The notes under the pieces are model-generated. The model was given only the letters and a program-made list of their open reading frames with translations. It was not told the DNA's origin and made no database searches. Shown here in pieces: positions 12,703-23,367 of a stretch of DNA of 64,000 bases. The stretch is taken from NCBI GenBank assembly GCA_019614645.1, contig JABWDB010000017.1, positions 186,001-250,000 on the forward strand, in the 5' to 3' direction. Source of the DNA: Stratiolaelaps scimitus. Its lineage: Eukaryota; Arthropoda; Arachnida; Mesostigmata; Laelapidae. The number at the start of each line of letters is the position of its first letter. Within the stretch, counting starts at the first letter, position 1. A program made the position numbers and the translations under genes.

Positions 12703-13717
12703 CTCTTGTGCGTCAATTGAAGATATAATTAAACGTAAGCTCGCAATTTTACAATGACCAGCTATTCTGACGTCCATGGGTGCGCATTCACAACGTTATA
12801 TCCTATAAACAAATTATGAAGATGTACCTCGAAAAATATCTATCCTAACCAATTCAATATCGAGCGCAACCATTTACACATATTTACCCTAACAATTTCC
12901 GTGAAACGTCAGCGTCGATTTCCCCAACTGAGTCCCTAATTAATTGTCTATTACTAAAATAGACAATAAACAAACGTACTCCTTAATTCACTCACTAACA
13001 TGTACTTGGTTTTTCTATATTTTTTGACTTCTCGTTTTGCTATGGGTTCGACTAGTTCTAGAGATACTTCTGCACATCGAAATATGGCGTACATGAGTTT
13101 TAAATTTGAGAGATCGCATGCATTTGAGAAGGAAAGCTCCTGCTTCAGAGATTCGTGATACAAGAACAACACTGATGACTTAGCCAGTCTTGATTGTTTC
13201 TTTCGCTTTTTCAAACTTTGTAATTATTACGAACTATAGAATTGATTTACATTATTATGCACCGCCGACCCTCGAAAAAGCAGAGTTTACCTCTATGGAT
13301 TAGAATAAACGTTGCGAAAAGGAAGATATCGAGGTGTGTCTATGGGACGGGTTAGACGATCACAGAGAAGTCCCAAAATCACAACTACAGAACTTTTATC
13401 ATTTGGCGAAGTTAGTGGATACAGGCGTTGCTTACCATCCGAGCTCAAGGTTGAATGTATTCGGATTGCAAGGGGAATAACCTGTTCAATGCAAGGTTAT
13501 GCAGCGGCAATTTTAGCCTGTGGAAAACGAATGCAGATGCTATAAGAGGGGTCGTCTGCGCACGGGCAGATGTTGACATTTTGCGACACCTTCCTGGTAT
13601 ATGCTGTGAATATTGATCACGTTTACAGCCGTGATATTCCGCGATACAGGGAAGAATAAATGCTCGAACGGGTTATATGAGTAGCGATAACACTGTCATG
13701 AACACATTCACACTCAC
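12703..13717. other. AT-rich DNA with one protein-like minus frame
   Basis: The minus-strand frame at 12954-13214 (86 codons, starting from an ATG) begins with a basic stretch (MKKRKKQSR) and continues with helical, Lys/Glu/Leu-rich sequence. It looks more protein-like than most frames in the window but matches no family I know, and no splice sites frame it well. The plus frame at 13312-13545 has no recognisable motif. The remainder is featureless. Confidence 0.25.
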
Positions 13718-13750
13718 ATATATATATATGTATATATATATATGTATGTA
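13718..13750. repeat. (TA)n/(TATG)n microsatellite
   Basis: TA dinucleotides interrupted by TATG units, directly before the palindrome that starts at 13768. Confidence 0.9.
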
Positions 13751-13767
13751 AACTTTTATATGGGACC

Positions 13768-13838
13768 AAAAATGGTACCATGTTTTACATTTTTCTTATA
13801 ACTTATAAGAAAAATTGTAAAACATGGTCCAATTTTTT
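13768..13838. repeat. Near-perfect palindrome (arms of about 34 bp, 1-base centre)
   Basis: The left arm 13768-13801 and right arm 13803-13838 are reverse complements apart from single-base insertions. The core ACCATGTTTTACA...CTTATAA is mirrored around a single C at 13802. With essentially no loop it can extrude as a cruciform or fold as a long hairpin RNA. It has no coding content. It may be a relic of a foldback transposon or of a template-switch event. Confidence 0.85.
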
Positions 13839-13909
13839 CTATACGAAGACTGAAACTAGGTGAGATCATTTCCGAGTACATTTCTCTCTATGGCGACGAT
13901 TATCACTAA

Positions 13910-14425
13910 GACGACACTTACCGTTATGTCGAAATGCGCTCCAGTCGTGTATACAAGTTATATAACGTAATCAATAAAGGCCTTATATATAGTGTCCGTG
14001 TTTTATATGTGTATATGCCTTGTATATATATATGTCCATAGATGAGAGGCTTGGATACTTAGATTCGTACTCCGTATGAATCTGGGGTATTTTTCGGAGC
14101 AAATAGGAGCACTGTGGCTCCATTATTTTTCTGGAAAACGACAAATGTTAGATGGAGAGACGGCTAATTTGTTAGAGGGAGTAAGCAAATAGCTTGAAAT
14201 AGCGTCCCTACGAGGAGGAACTTATTTCACACAGCGTCTTTAGTCAGACGTTTAAATTCAGGAAATGCTCCTGTTATTATAGACCTAATGATCGAATGGA
14301 GAAGACTAGGATAGACTTCCTACCTTGAAGCAATATCTATAATAATAATGGGTACCCATAAATCTTTAAAAAATATATTCTTTACACAGAGCGAAAGACA
14401 AAACGTGGTTAACTTCTCGCTACAA

Positions 14426-14456
<31 letters not shown>

Positions 14457-14850
14457 ACACAACACTGGTGGCCGCCGAATCATAATAGAATCACCCAGTT
14501 GTTTACTCATTCGCTGACCTCACATGACTGAAATACCCTTCAAGATACTTCTCGCTTCCCATTCTATTGTATTTTCACTTAGTGCATACAATGTTCTATG
14601 CCAACGGGTGAGAAGGACTAGCAGACTAATATCATTAGGATGTCAAAATTGAACACGGAACGCGCATTCCACTTCTCAGCCTTCCAAATCGATATCGCAG
14701 AAAGTTTGGTATAGAACCATTCTATTATCCATAAGAACTGCATCCTCCTCAGCGAGATATTGACATACATATTATAAGGGATATATTGCTTACATTATAT
14801 AACTTGTATACATAACTTAAGCGCATTTCGACATAAGGGTAGGTGTCGTC
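13910..14850. repeat. Pair of about 80-bp inverted repeats flanking 780 bp
   Basis: The sequence at 13910-13990 and the reverse complement of 14770-14850 share long identical blocks: TTATGTCGAAATGCGCT and TGTATACAAGTTATATAA. By hand comparison the outer 65 bases have about 10 mismatches. Similarity stops at the outer ends, GACGACAC, on both sides. The 780 bases between hold no open frame of note and one (TA)n run (14429-14456). The structure fits a non-autonomous terminal-inverted-repeat element about 940 bp long, or two opposed copies of a short dispersed repeat. No target-site duplication was identified. Confidence 0.7.
14429..14456. repeat. (TA)n microsatellite
   Basis: About 14 uninterrupted TA units inside the space between the inverted repeats. 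Confidence 0.95.
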
Positions 14851-17800
14851 AAATTTATTATAGCTACTTATTCCTATTTGTACGATACGCTATTAGTGGA
14901 ATATATGACGATGAGGCAAAGACGTTTCGAAGGGAGACTAAACTATTTTCAAACGTTTGCAGAGAAAGAAAATAATTCTTTCAGCAACGAATAGTGAACA
15001 TTTCGAGTTCCGCGAGTCACTGCGAGGAATTTCAAATTTAGAAACTTGAAATTTTCTCGAAAGAAAATGAACAACAATAGCAGATAATATGGGTGTTTGG
15101 TGGTGGGAGGACCAATTCATTATATCAATTGTATAATAAACAAACCAACTCCAGCCTTGTAGTGAACCTTTAAGATGATTAGGTAGAAGGAACATCGATC
15201 TGAAAGGCCAGACCTTAGAAGGTCGACTTAAAGAACAGGGATGTGGGACCAGCAAAAACGCATACGCTATCGAGCACGGCGGAGGTAGATTTGGTTAAAG
15301 AAACTGAGCTTGACGTTGTCTCGAGTGGACCGATAACTGGTTTCATTCCGCTCAGTCGGACAAAAAAATATATGGAAACTACTGAAAAAAGAGCACATTA
15401 AACGGACAGATGGGCAACGGCTAGTGCGCAAATGGGCAATCCATTGCCAAATCCTAACAGACTCTTATCGCATTAAATGCGTTCCGGAGGCAATTCCCTA
15501 TGAGGTTCAGTAACTTTTTGAATTTTTGTTGTTGGTCACTTTTCATGGTGTCTCTATAGAGGGCAGTGTAACGTCTTCGAGCCCCATAGGGTTTCGCGGT
15601 TGACTGTCCGAGCAGGCTGCACACATATATACATGTGCTGACTGGCTCCTTCGATTTCGAAAACTGCTGACTACCTGGGGCATTAGTCCTGGCTAGTTCA
15701 GTATCTGTATGGCTGCCACTGGAACCGCAACGGAGCCAGCAATGCTACCTCCATTGGCTGACCCCTTCGAGCTTAGGAAGCCAATCAGCAACATCGTATT
15801 CCTCGTAGCTCGTATCAGTTGCACCGATGTTTGTATCTCTTTTCGTACCAGTTGCTTGTCTTAGTCGGCTCAGGATAGCTGGCTGGCTGGCGAGTACAGG
15901 GAAGTTAGATCAAGGCGAATATCGCACAGTCTGCACCACCTGGCGCACGTAAGAGGCGACTCGCGCCCGGAGGAACGCCCTTCTCGGATTGCAACTGCCG
16001 CTGTTGTTAATACTAATGATGCTGCTGCTGCTGCTGCAGCAACAATGACAACCATAGGCTAAGGCAAACTGAACATCATACTTCCTGTGGTAGTCGTCTG
16101 CCATCTTTGATTACAGTGTCGTCATCGTAAAGCGGGTCCCAAAGCCGATATCTAACACAATGACACCCCATCAACACACGTAGCCGGTAGTCTACAATAT
16201 GTAGTCATCATGTTACCCTACGCCGGTATCAAGACACAGAAATACTAGCTGGCCACGTTCGCAAATAGCGACTGTCGCAACATGGGTCGCATCGTCTCGA
16301 ATTGAATGAGTGCATTATGTGAAATCTAAAATTAATGCAGTACAGGCGTGTTAAAGGACCGCTAATGTTTACTGATGATGTTTCCTAGACCGCTCCTATC
16401 ACTGTTGTCTCGTAGTTTCTTTAGCAGCTTAGCGAACATCCGACAACGGCTTAACTCGACAGCTACGTAACAAGCTGTATATGGTATTCTATATGGAAAG
16501 TCAACACGGTAATGCTACAGGTTCACCGACACAATTACAGGAACCGAAGCGGAACACAACAAAGACAGCTGCTGCTGCCGCAGTAGCAGCAACAGCAGTA
16601 GCGCCATCAGCAACAGAGGAATAATCGTGTCTATTCCAACCTTGTTTGTGCTGAAATTTGCTTTTGATTTTATTGAAACCGCCCGCCAGGGACACGTGCG
16701 CACGTAGGCACTGCCAACAAATTGTCTTACATAAGCGTGTTTTCTAGTTCGGGGGCTGCAATCATTTGGAGGCAACTTGATGATCAAAGCTATGGAATAT
16801 AAATGCTCTGCGTAAATACGCTATAACGTCACTATTTTGCAAAACGCCATTACCGCCGTATTGCTGACGCACAACTGGCTTATTCATCAGTCGATAGATG
16901 CTTGATGTGAATTATGCTATGAATTAGATGGCAGTTATACAATCCTGTTCATACCAGTTGACTAAATGAGTACTATAATTATTGTTTCGCCACAAATATA
17001 AAATGATATAAATACGGTTGTAACCGTTATAATATATTTCAGGTGCTGTGCGTGACACGTACCTCACACGTAACTGTCTAAGATCAATCATTTCCGGACG
17101 AATGGGTGGATGACGTGAAAACAATATACGCACACACATATATATATATATATATACGGGTGTGTTCAACAACATATACACCCACAGAAGTGATCTAAGA
17201 GACGATCATGAAGATGAAAACAGACGCCGAATAGCATTCTATCGTTCAGCGTTGCATTAACCAAACGAGCCTAAGCGGCACCTCCATGATTAGCTGCTGC
17301 CCACTTGCTAGCTGACTTGAACAATCCAGCCCCAGCGCTGGAGTGCGGAAACAATTGAAGAAGCAATACAGTGAGTCAGTCAGTCAGTCGATGGCGACAA
17401 ACGTTGCACGCACGAGACCGTGTTGATCGAGCGTAATGGCGGGACGGGTGCCTCCGGGTGGAGGAGGTAAAGTTTGAACGAGCCAAGCCGTCCCGCGGAC
17501 CAAACTTGCGAGTAATTAACGTTCAACAACCGATAATCAATGGAGCGAAACCGTGATTATTACTTTAGCAACTGAGTGGGCCTGTCGGTTAGGTGGGTCG
17601 ACACAATTAGTCGCTTCGCAATAAACTCTCCCCTCACTCTCACTCTCTCTCTCTGTCTCTCTCTGTCTATAGAGTAGGTACATAACACATAACAGACGAA
17701 CAATATATTTGGTCATTATCTCCCCCCCCCATTCGTTTGGGATTGGTATTGCTGTGGCGCGAGTTGAGCGGAATGAATTGGAGTCAGCAATGTTTCCATG

Positions 17801-18451
17801 TTCCATTCACTGGACGCCTACTAATTGACTCACGCACCTCACTTGAGCGAAGGTCAATGAAGCGAAAGCTATAAGATGTTCAGCCGTCTACCAACATTCA
17901 ACATCCATAATCGTCTACCCGAAAAAGGCAGGTTGAGAATTCTCGGACGCGACCTCTTTGACAATGATTGGCTGCATATTGGAACGGCTTTCAGCAAAAT
18001 GAAACTGCTGCGCTGGCGCAGTGATATTCATGCAAGTTTTTGCACGCATATCATTCTAATTGGCGTATATATATATCTATATATATATTCCGTCATTTAC
18101 CGGCGTGGTGGTTGGACGTGTCTGTGCTTGTTCCTGTAAAATAATGCCTTCTAGTCCACTAAAGTGACCCATCCGTGTGGCATTCGTGCTCAACCGGCGA
18201 GATCTATTAGTCGTGCTCACACATGGCGAGAAAAGTACGCCATTTGATCCATGAAAAGATGGCTTCAGAGTGCATCTTCTCTCTGGTGAGTGCGCGACAT
18301 TGCCAGATTGATCTAGAAGTTCCAAAGTCACATTGCTAGACACGCTCCACCTCTTTGGGCCGTTTGCGGGTCCGTTGGTAATTACACGAAACCCAAGCGA
18401 TCGTGCCGCCGATAATCAAAACAGGCAGCAATCTTACTCTTTCCTATAGAG
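14851..18451. other. Unique DNA with scattered simple repeats
   Basis: It contains a GCT run (about 16019-16038), CAGCAG/GCTGCTG-type tracts (about 16567-16600), (TA)n at 17139-17156, a GTCA tandem near 17376, CT-rich DNA at about 17634-17672 and a run of nine C at 17722-17730. A short plus frame from ATG 18224 runs into a donor-like CTG/GTGAGTG at 18286, but nothing supports an exon. The long frames here have no family motif. Confidence 0.5.
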
Positions 18452-19055
18452 ATGGCTAAGACAAGTGCAACGAAGAGGAAAAATGACATCGATGGTGCCG
18501 AAAACATAAACAAACATGGAAGGCGCGCAAGGCACGAATGTTCGAACTGTAAAAGTGTAATCAATGGCAGAAAAGAAACGAGTGTAAAGTGCACCGCCTG
18601 CAGCGACTGGATACAGATGTAGCCAACTCAAATCTTCCGATGTCAACAACAGCACAAAAGTGAACCTGGTTAAGTGCTCCCTATGTGAACGCCAGGAGGA
18701 TGTAGAAGATGCCCACTCGGAGGAAGATACAGAAATGGGTGATGGAAGAAGCGATCCATTGCTCCACAATATACTCCAAGAAATTAAGAAGCTCCGAAAA
18801 TCCGTTAAAAATGTACAGGCAGACAATGATGACTTGAAAGAAGCCGTTGAAATACTCACAAATTCAAACCAACAACTCGTAAAGCAAGTGAGGATCTTAG
18901 CCAAACCAATAACGGAAACGAAACGCCTAGAGGGTGATCAGATCGCCGAAATCGGAAGCCCATGCAGGAGCTGCGATGTGAGGAAGATAGGCGACCCAGT
19001 AGTAGGATACGCTTGCCGCAAGCTTCCAAAGAAAAGCAAAAACCAAAAGAGCTGA
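18452..19055 (+). pseudogene. ORF1 of the CR1-like element (PHD finger and coiled coil), broken
   Basis: From ATG 18452 a 56-codon frame encodes a basic N-terminus and the first half of a zinc finger (CSNCKSVINGR..., CTACSDWIQM) of the C-x2-C...C-x2-C-x4-W type seen in CR1/L2 ORF1 proteins. It stops at TAG 18620-18622, where the next metal ligand would be expected. A second frame, 18660-19055, resumes with KCSLCERQ, giving the last cysteine pair. It then enters an acidic and coiled-coil region with leucine heptads (about residues 35-80) and ends in a Lys-rich tail. ORF1 products of this type bind element RNA; that role is known for the family and not shown here. Confidence 0.75.
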
Positions 19056-19250
19056 AGGTAGAACAAGTGCATTAATAAAGAGAGTAATGCGAATAACGGA
19101 TACACCGAATACTTTGACTGGAGAGGTGATTCCACCCAAGTAACCGTCTGTGAAAGCAAGAATAAATACATGACGACTGCACATCTCGCGCATGAGCTGA
19201 ATCAACGTCAAAGCAGAGAGCCACCCGCTCTGTCAGAAGGACCCCTAAGG

Positions 19251-20699
19251 CTCACTGTTCACGACGTAGATGCAAGTGCGGAAAACATTCACCGTCACCC
19301 ACGAAAACTACAGTCGAAGTGTCCCTCTTTCTTGGGTCTTTAGAAAGTCAGTCGATAACGCCGCGATTCCAGATGTTTTCCGCTCAGCAATAGTATGTCC
19401 AGTACATAAGAAAGGAGAGAAGACCGATCCCAGAAACAAGAAGCCGGTTTCGCTAACAGTTATAGCATGCAAACGTCTGGAAAGCATCATATCTAAGGCT
19501 ATCTACGACAATGCCAATGCCCAAGGCCTCACCAGTGAAAGCCAATATGCATATAGGCCCGGATACGGTACGGTGTTCCAGCTGTTAGACACACAATTCG
19601 ATTGGGCCCGCGATATAAACGCGTCGCGCTGTTTTGATGCCATCTTCTTCGACTTCAAATCGGCGTTCGAAAGAGTCACACATACAAAACTAATTGCTAT
19701 GCTTCCACGCTTCGGAGTCGGAAAAATTCTAGTTGACTGGATCACTGATTTCCTTCGAAATAGAACCTTTCGAGTTCCGAGTCAATGGATAGTATTCGGA
19801 AGAAACAAACGTCACATCAGGGTGCCCTCAAGGAACGATTCTGGGACCCTTAATGTATATAAATTCTCTTACATATGCTCTCCCTCCCTCTGTATCTGTT
19901 AAAGTCTATGCTGACGATATTAAAATATACGCCCCCGTAGATACGCCTCAGCAGAGATCGGTGCTACAAAAGGCACTACACGATTTTTATGAATGGGCAG
20001 GGCAGCTAGATCTCATGCTTTCGATCGAGAAATGCGCCGTGCTGCATGTTGGACACGGAAATACTAAGCAAAAGTACAATATTGGTAGCATATAACTTAA
20101 ATTACAAACAGCTATTAGAGATCTAGGTATAATCACATCAACTAGTCGAAAATACTCTGAACATACTGCAGACGTTGCTCTTAAAGCTAGTCAGCGAATC
20201 AATTGGATAATGCGTACGTTCAGAATTGCAGATCCAAACCTATACGTACTACTGTTCAGAACCTACGTCGAACTTGTGATAACCTATGCTGGGCCTGTCT
20301 GGCACCCAGGTCTCAAGAAAGATCAGGATCTTTTAACGAAAGTGTATAAAAATTTTATAAGACGAGTGGCATATAAATGTAAATGTGAAAAAAAGAACGT
20401 AAATATTGTAGATGTCCTCCAGCGTCTTAACGCCCTAGATAAAGTCTTGCTTCAAAAAATGATGTTGAAACAACCGACGATGGTTGCAAAAATATTTGAT
20501 ATTGTCGAAACTACGACTAGATCCAGAAGGAATATACTCCCAAAATTTATAGCCACGAAAAAATGTGTAATGATTTATTCCCCTGGAGACTATCACGCGC
20601 ACAACACGGGCACGCAACGTGCGCAACCGGAGCCATCATTGAAAATGCATATAAGTGAGACTTGTAACAATTATATTATACCTTTGAATAAAGTGTTTG

Positions 20700-20700
<1 letters not shown>
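19251..20700 (+). pseudogene. Reverse transcriptase (ORF2) of the CR1-like element, one frameshift and one stop
   Basis: Pre-RT sequence (LTVHDVDASAENI) begins at 19251. The first frame (19270-19815) carries the fingers region and motif A, FFDFKSAFERV, with the catalytic Asp at residue 128 of that frame. A -1 shift near 19815 moves the reading into the second frame, which contains motif B SGCPQGTILGP (19817-19849) and motif C YADD (19907-19918), both intact. The same frame has one TAA at 20093-20095 and then continues through thumb sequence (DLGIITS, WHPGLKKDQDLL) without a stop into the TA tail. The KSxxxPDG segment usually found just after the pre-RT region is missing. The protein would copy element RNA at the target site; here it is non-functional. 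Confidence 0.88.
20687..20692 (+). terminator. AATAAA at the 3' end of the CR1-like element
   Basis: A canonical hexamer lies 12 bases before the TTA/TA-rich tail. It may be the element's own 3' processing signal or chance in AT-rich sequence. Confidence 0.4.
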
Positions 20701-20730
<30 letters not shown>

Positions 20731-20741
20731 TATATATATCA

Positions 20742-20848
20742 GGGGCGTTGGCTAGAGGGCTGGCTTAACAGTGCTGTTCTGATAGAAGCTGAGTATTGTT
20801 GAGTGGGGGGCATAAAGCTTCTGAGTTAGAGACCCTTCGACACGCCCA
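20742..20848 (+). repeat. tRNA-like sequence directly after the retrotransposon tail
   Basis: The first bases, GGGGCGT, can pair with ACGCCC at 20843-20848 like an acceptor stem. An A-box-like TGGCTAGAGGGCTGGC (20750-20765) lies in the right place, but the B-box region (GAGTTAGAGACCC) departs from consensus. At about 107 bases it is longer than a tRNA unless it has a long variable arm. It is probably a decayed tRNA pseudogene or SINE head, not a working tRNA gene. Confidence 0.25.
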
Positions 20849-22321
20849 ATTTGAGTAAAGGGCTCATTTTCCACAGTTAAAATTCCGTCGTCATTCCCAA
20901 AAGTTAGCGTTTACAGTTATTCTTTGCGTTTTTCTTCTATTCTACTCTGTGAACACAACTTTGAAAACTATACAGCGGGTAGTGACGACGTAGTGGACAC
21001 CTTCCTTTATCATCGTGTTTCTCATAGAACCGAAGAATTTGGCTAAGTACAAAGTGCTACAATGTGATGCTTCTAATAACAAATATTTAGCACATAGATT
21101 TGCATGTACATATACTTATTTTGTCATACTGTCAGACGAATCTCGCGAGTCCTCATGGAGAGAACGGAATCGAAAATGATGAAATCAAATTGATAACCCC
21201 CGAAAATTTAAAAATAACCAGAAAAGTAGGGTTATTTCGTCCTCACTCATCTCCATCACCTTCAGATCTGGTTCGGAGTTGACGTAGGAACACTCTATGA
21301 GGTACATGCTCTCCCGCATAGCATCCCGGAAGCAGGAGACGCAATGAGCTTGTCTTCATTCCATATAACAACGTCTCAAGGTTAATCTCAGTAACAACCG
21401 ATCATCCAGCCTCCCATATCGCGTCTCAGATGACTCGAATGCGGTGCAATAAATGTAGCTCGCACACGATCTCAAGGTTCTCACAAAACAAATGAAAGCT
21501 GCAACTTCTTGGTGGATGCAGCATTGCGTCGTATCTCCATCTTCATTTTTGGCTATTTCGCACTTGCTAAAGCGGTCGATTGGGCGCGTTTGTGATCGAT
21601 GACTGACAAATGTTTACGTTAAAGTGAATATTAGACAGGTAAATATCTCCGAGAGATTTGCACATGTCTAACTCCAACACCTTTAGAATTCGTGGCAATG
21701 TGAAGGAGCATATTCTATCTCACAGAGGTGAAACGACCGCCGAGCTTATGGATGTAAATTTTGCACGACGGCGTCAATTTTGCGCAAAGGGCTCAACTCT
21801 CCCAGCTCAGTCAATCCATCCTGGTATTACGCTCACATGCGCCCTATGCGATGGGCGAGAGAGACTTCCAGAGAAACATCCTGCTTGAAGACTTACATGC
21901 GAAAACCAGCAATGCATGCACTAGCAAACTCACATGGACGAGTCGAACTCATATGCGGCTAGTGCAGCATAATGTTGAGAGCGTAGAACACGTTAAGCCG
22001 TTATATGAATAACACACATCGCACAATTGTGTGCATAACACTATGTATGCGACTATGACGAATAATGGTAAAGGTGATGGTAACTGCAAAGATTTATTGG
22101 TACGAGATTCCATGACTATGCAGTGTGATTATGTCAACCTAAACAAATAAGCCGCGTGCAAGCTGTACACGGGTGTCCTTGAATAAAATGCTTATATGAG
22201 ACCGATGCGATTGAAGTCGCACAAGTGAGTTCAGTTTTAGTTTACTTCAAAGAGCAAAACAAAGTACGCCGGTGGTAATAATAGACGATGTTTACAAATC
22301 ATCGATGCGTATATTATTGAT

Positions 22322-22385
22322 ATAGTGTATAGCTCAGGGGCTTGACGCTCCGAGAGGCATGTGTCTCGAGCGGAAAGTACACTAT
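22322..22385 (+). ncRNA. Nested stem-loop, possible structured RNA
   Basis: An outer perfect 8-bp stem (ATAGTGTA at 22322-22329, TACACTAT at 22378-22385) encloses an inner 9-bp stem with one bulge (CGCTCCGAGA at 22346-22355, TCTCGAGCG at 22364-22372) and an 8-base loop. An internal TAGCTCAGGGGCTTG looks like a tRNA A box. No hammerhead core was found. It may be a tRNA relic or chance folding. Confidence 0.2.
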
Positions 22386-22719
22386 TGTATTTTTATATAA
22401 ATAAATACCATAATATATTAGCGATGTTGTCAAAGATGTTTTTCTTCACATATTCAATAGTAAGGTGAATCTAGTTGCTGTTCCGTACTAGCCAATGCTC
22501 GGATTTAATAGCAAGCAAATTTATTCCCCACGCAGTGTCAAATGCAAACGGTTACGTAACAGGTCAGTTATGTTACCCGCAGTGAATGACAGATAGCTAA
22601 ACCTAATGGTCATGAAGCTTGAATACGTAGTTCCTATTTTGATTTGATATGAAAATATTGAGCGTTTTTCTCGTTTGACTCATCAAGCTTAATTTCATTC
22701 TGTGGAGTTTTTTTCACAG

Positions 22720-22753
22720 TATCGACAGAAACTAATCGTGTTCAATGTATCAG
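22720..22753 (+). other. Candidate 34-nt micro-exon between good splice sites
   Basis: A pyrimidine-rich acceptor (TTTTTTTCACAG, ending at 22719) is followed 34 bases later by a donor matching consensus (CAG/GTAAGA at 22751-22759). Two of the three frames are open through it. The neighbouring DNA shows no other exon, so this rests on the two splice-like signals alone. Confidence 0.15.
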
Positions 22754-23347
22754 GTAAGATCTCGTTTGCCTAACTATGGGGTGCAGTTTGAATTATCTTG
22801 GAAACAAACACATTTGTGGATATTTAACTTGTGACTGTGAATTGTCTTGTACGTTGCGACACTTCCTTAGCTATTATTTTTTGGAGAACTCATGAAATCG
22901 ACATTTTATGAAACATAAAATGCCGATCGGTATTATTTTTATATGTAATATCACAGAATGTTCAAAAAGTTAGCTGGCCTATGGGGGTTGGGTAAGCAAA
23001 GTTTGACGATTAGGAAGGCAACGTTTGCTGCAATTTGTATCTTTCTTTTTCTGTCGGCAGATATTTAGATAGCAACGTGGTTGTAAACGCAAAAAGGACG
23101 GATGAAAATCCACGTGAAGTTATCCCAAAGGATATCAAGCTTTGGTGAACATTTTGAAATGTCTGCGGGGTCTGCCAAGGTTTGTCGTCATCTAAGATTT
23201 TATCTTCGTGATTGTCACTCCATGCGTTTGGTCTTGAGAAACACGTTGGTGTTGTTTCTCGAAAATTGGAAAGAATAAAAATGTGTATGGAAGGTTATCT
23301 TTGAAACAGTTTAGTTTTGGTTAGTGGTCCATAGGTAGCTCTTTATC

Positions 23348-23367
23348 ATATATATATATATATATAT
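23348..23367. repeat. (TA)n microsatellite
   Basis: About ten TA units in AT-rich unique sequence. Confidence 0.9.

Larger units (their letters stand above)
18452..20738 (+). mobile_element. CR1-like non-LTR retrotransposon, decayed and internally deleted
   Basis: In order it carries an ORF1 with a PHD-type cysteine finger and coiled coil, a pre-RT segment, a reverse transcriptase with motifs A, B and C, the C-terminal thumb region, an AATAAA signal at 20687-20692 and a TTA/TA-rich tail. This order and the microsatellite-like tail fit the CR1/L2 group within the Jockey superfamily. At about 2.3 kb it is roughly half the usual length. Only about 195 bases separate ORF1 from pre-RT sequence, so the apurinic endonuclease domain that normally starts ORF2 is missing. 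It has at least one ORF1 break, one RT frameshift and one RT stop, so it cannot be autonomous. The 5' boundary is uncertain; no target duplication was identified. Confidence 0.85.

Noticed and set aside
15570..15600. TCTTCGAGCCCC as a tRNA B box
   Set aside because: No A box lies upstream at a suitable distance and no tRNA fold is visible.
22969..23000. GAATGTTCAAAAAGTTAGC as a Tc1/mariner end
   Set aside because: No inverted partner and no transposase sequence were found nearby.
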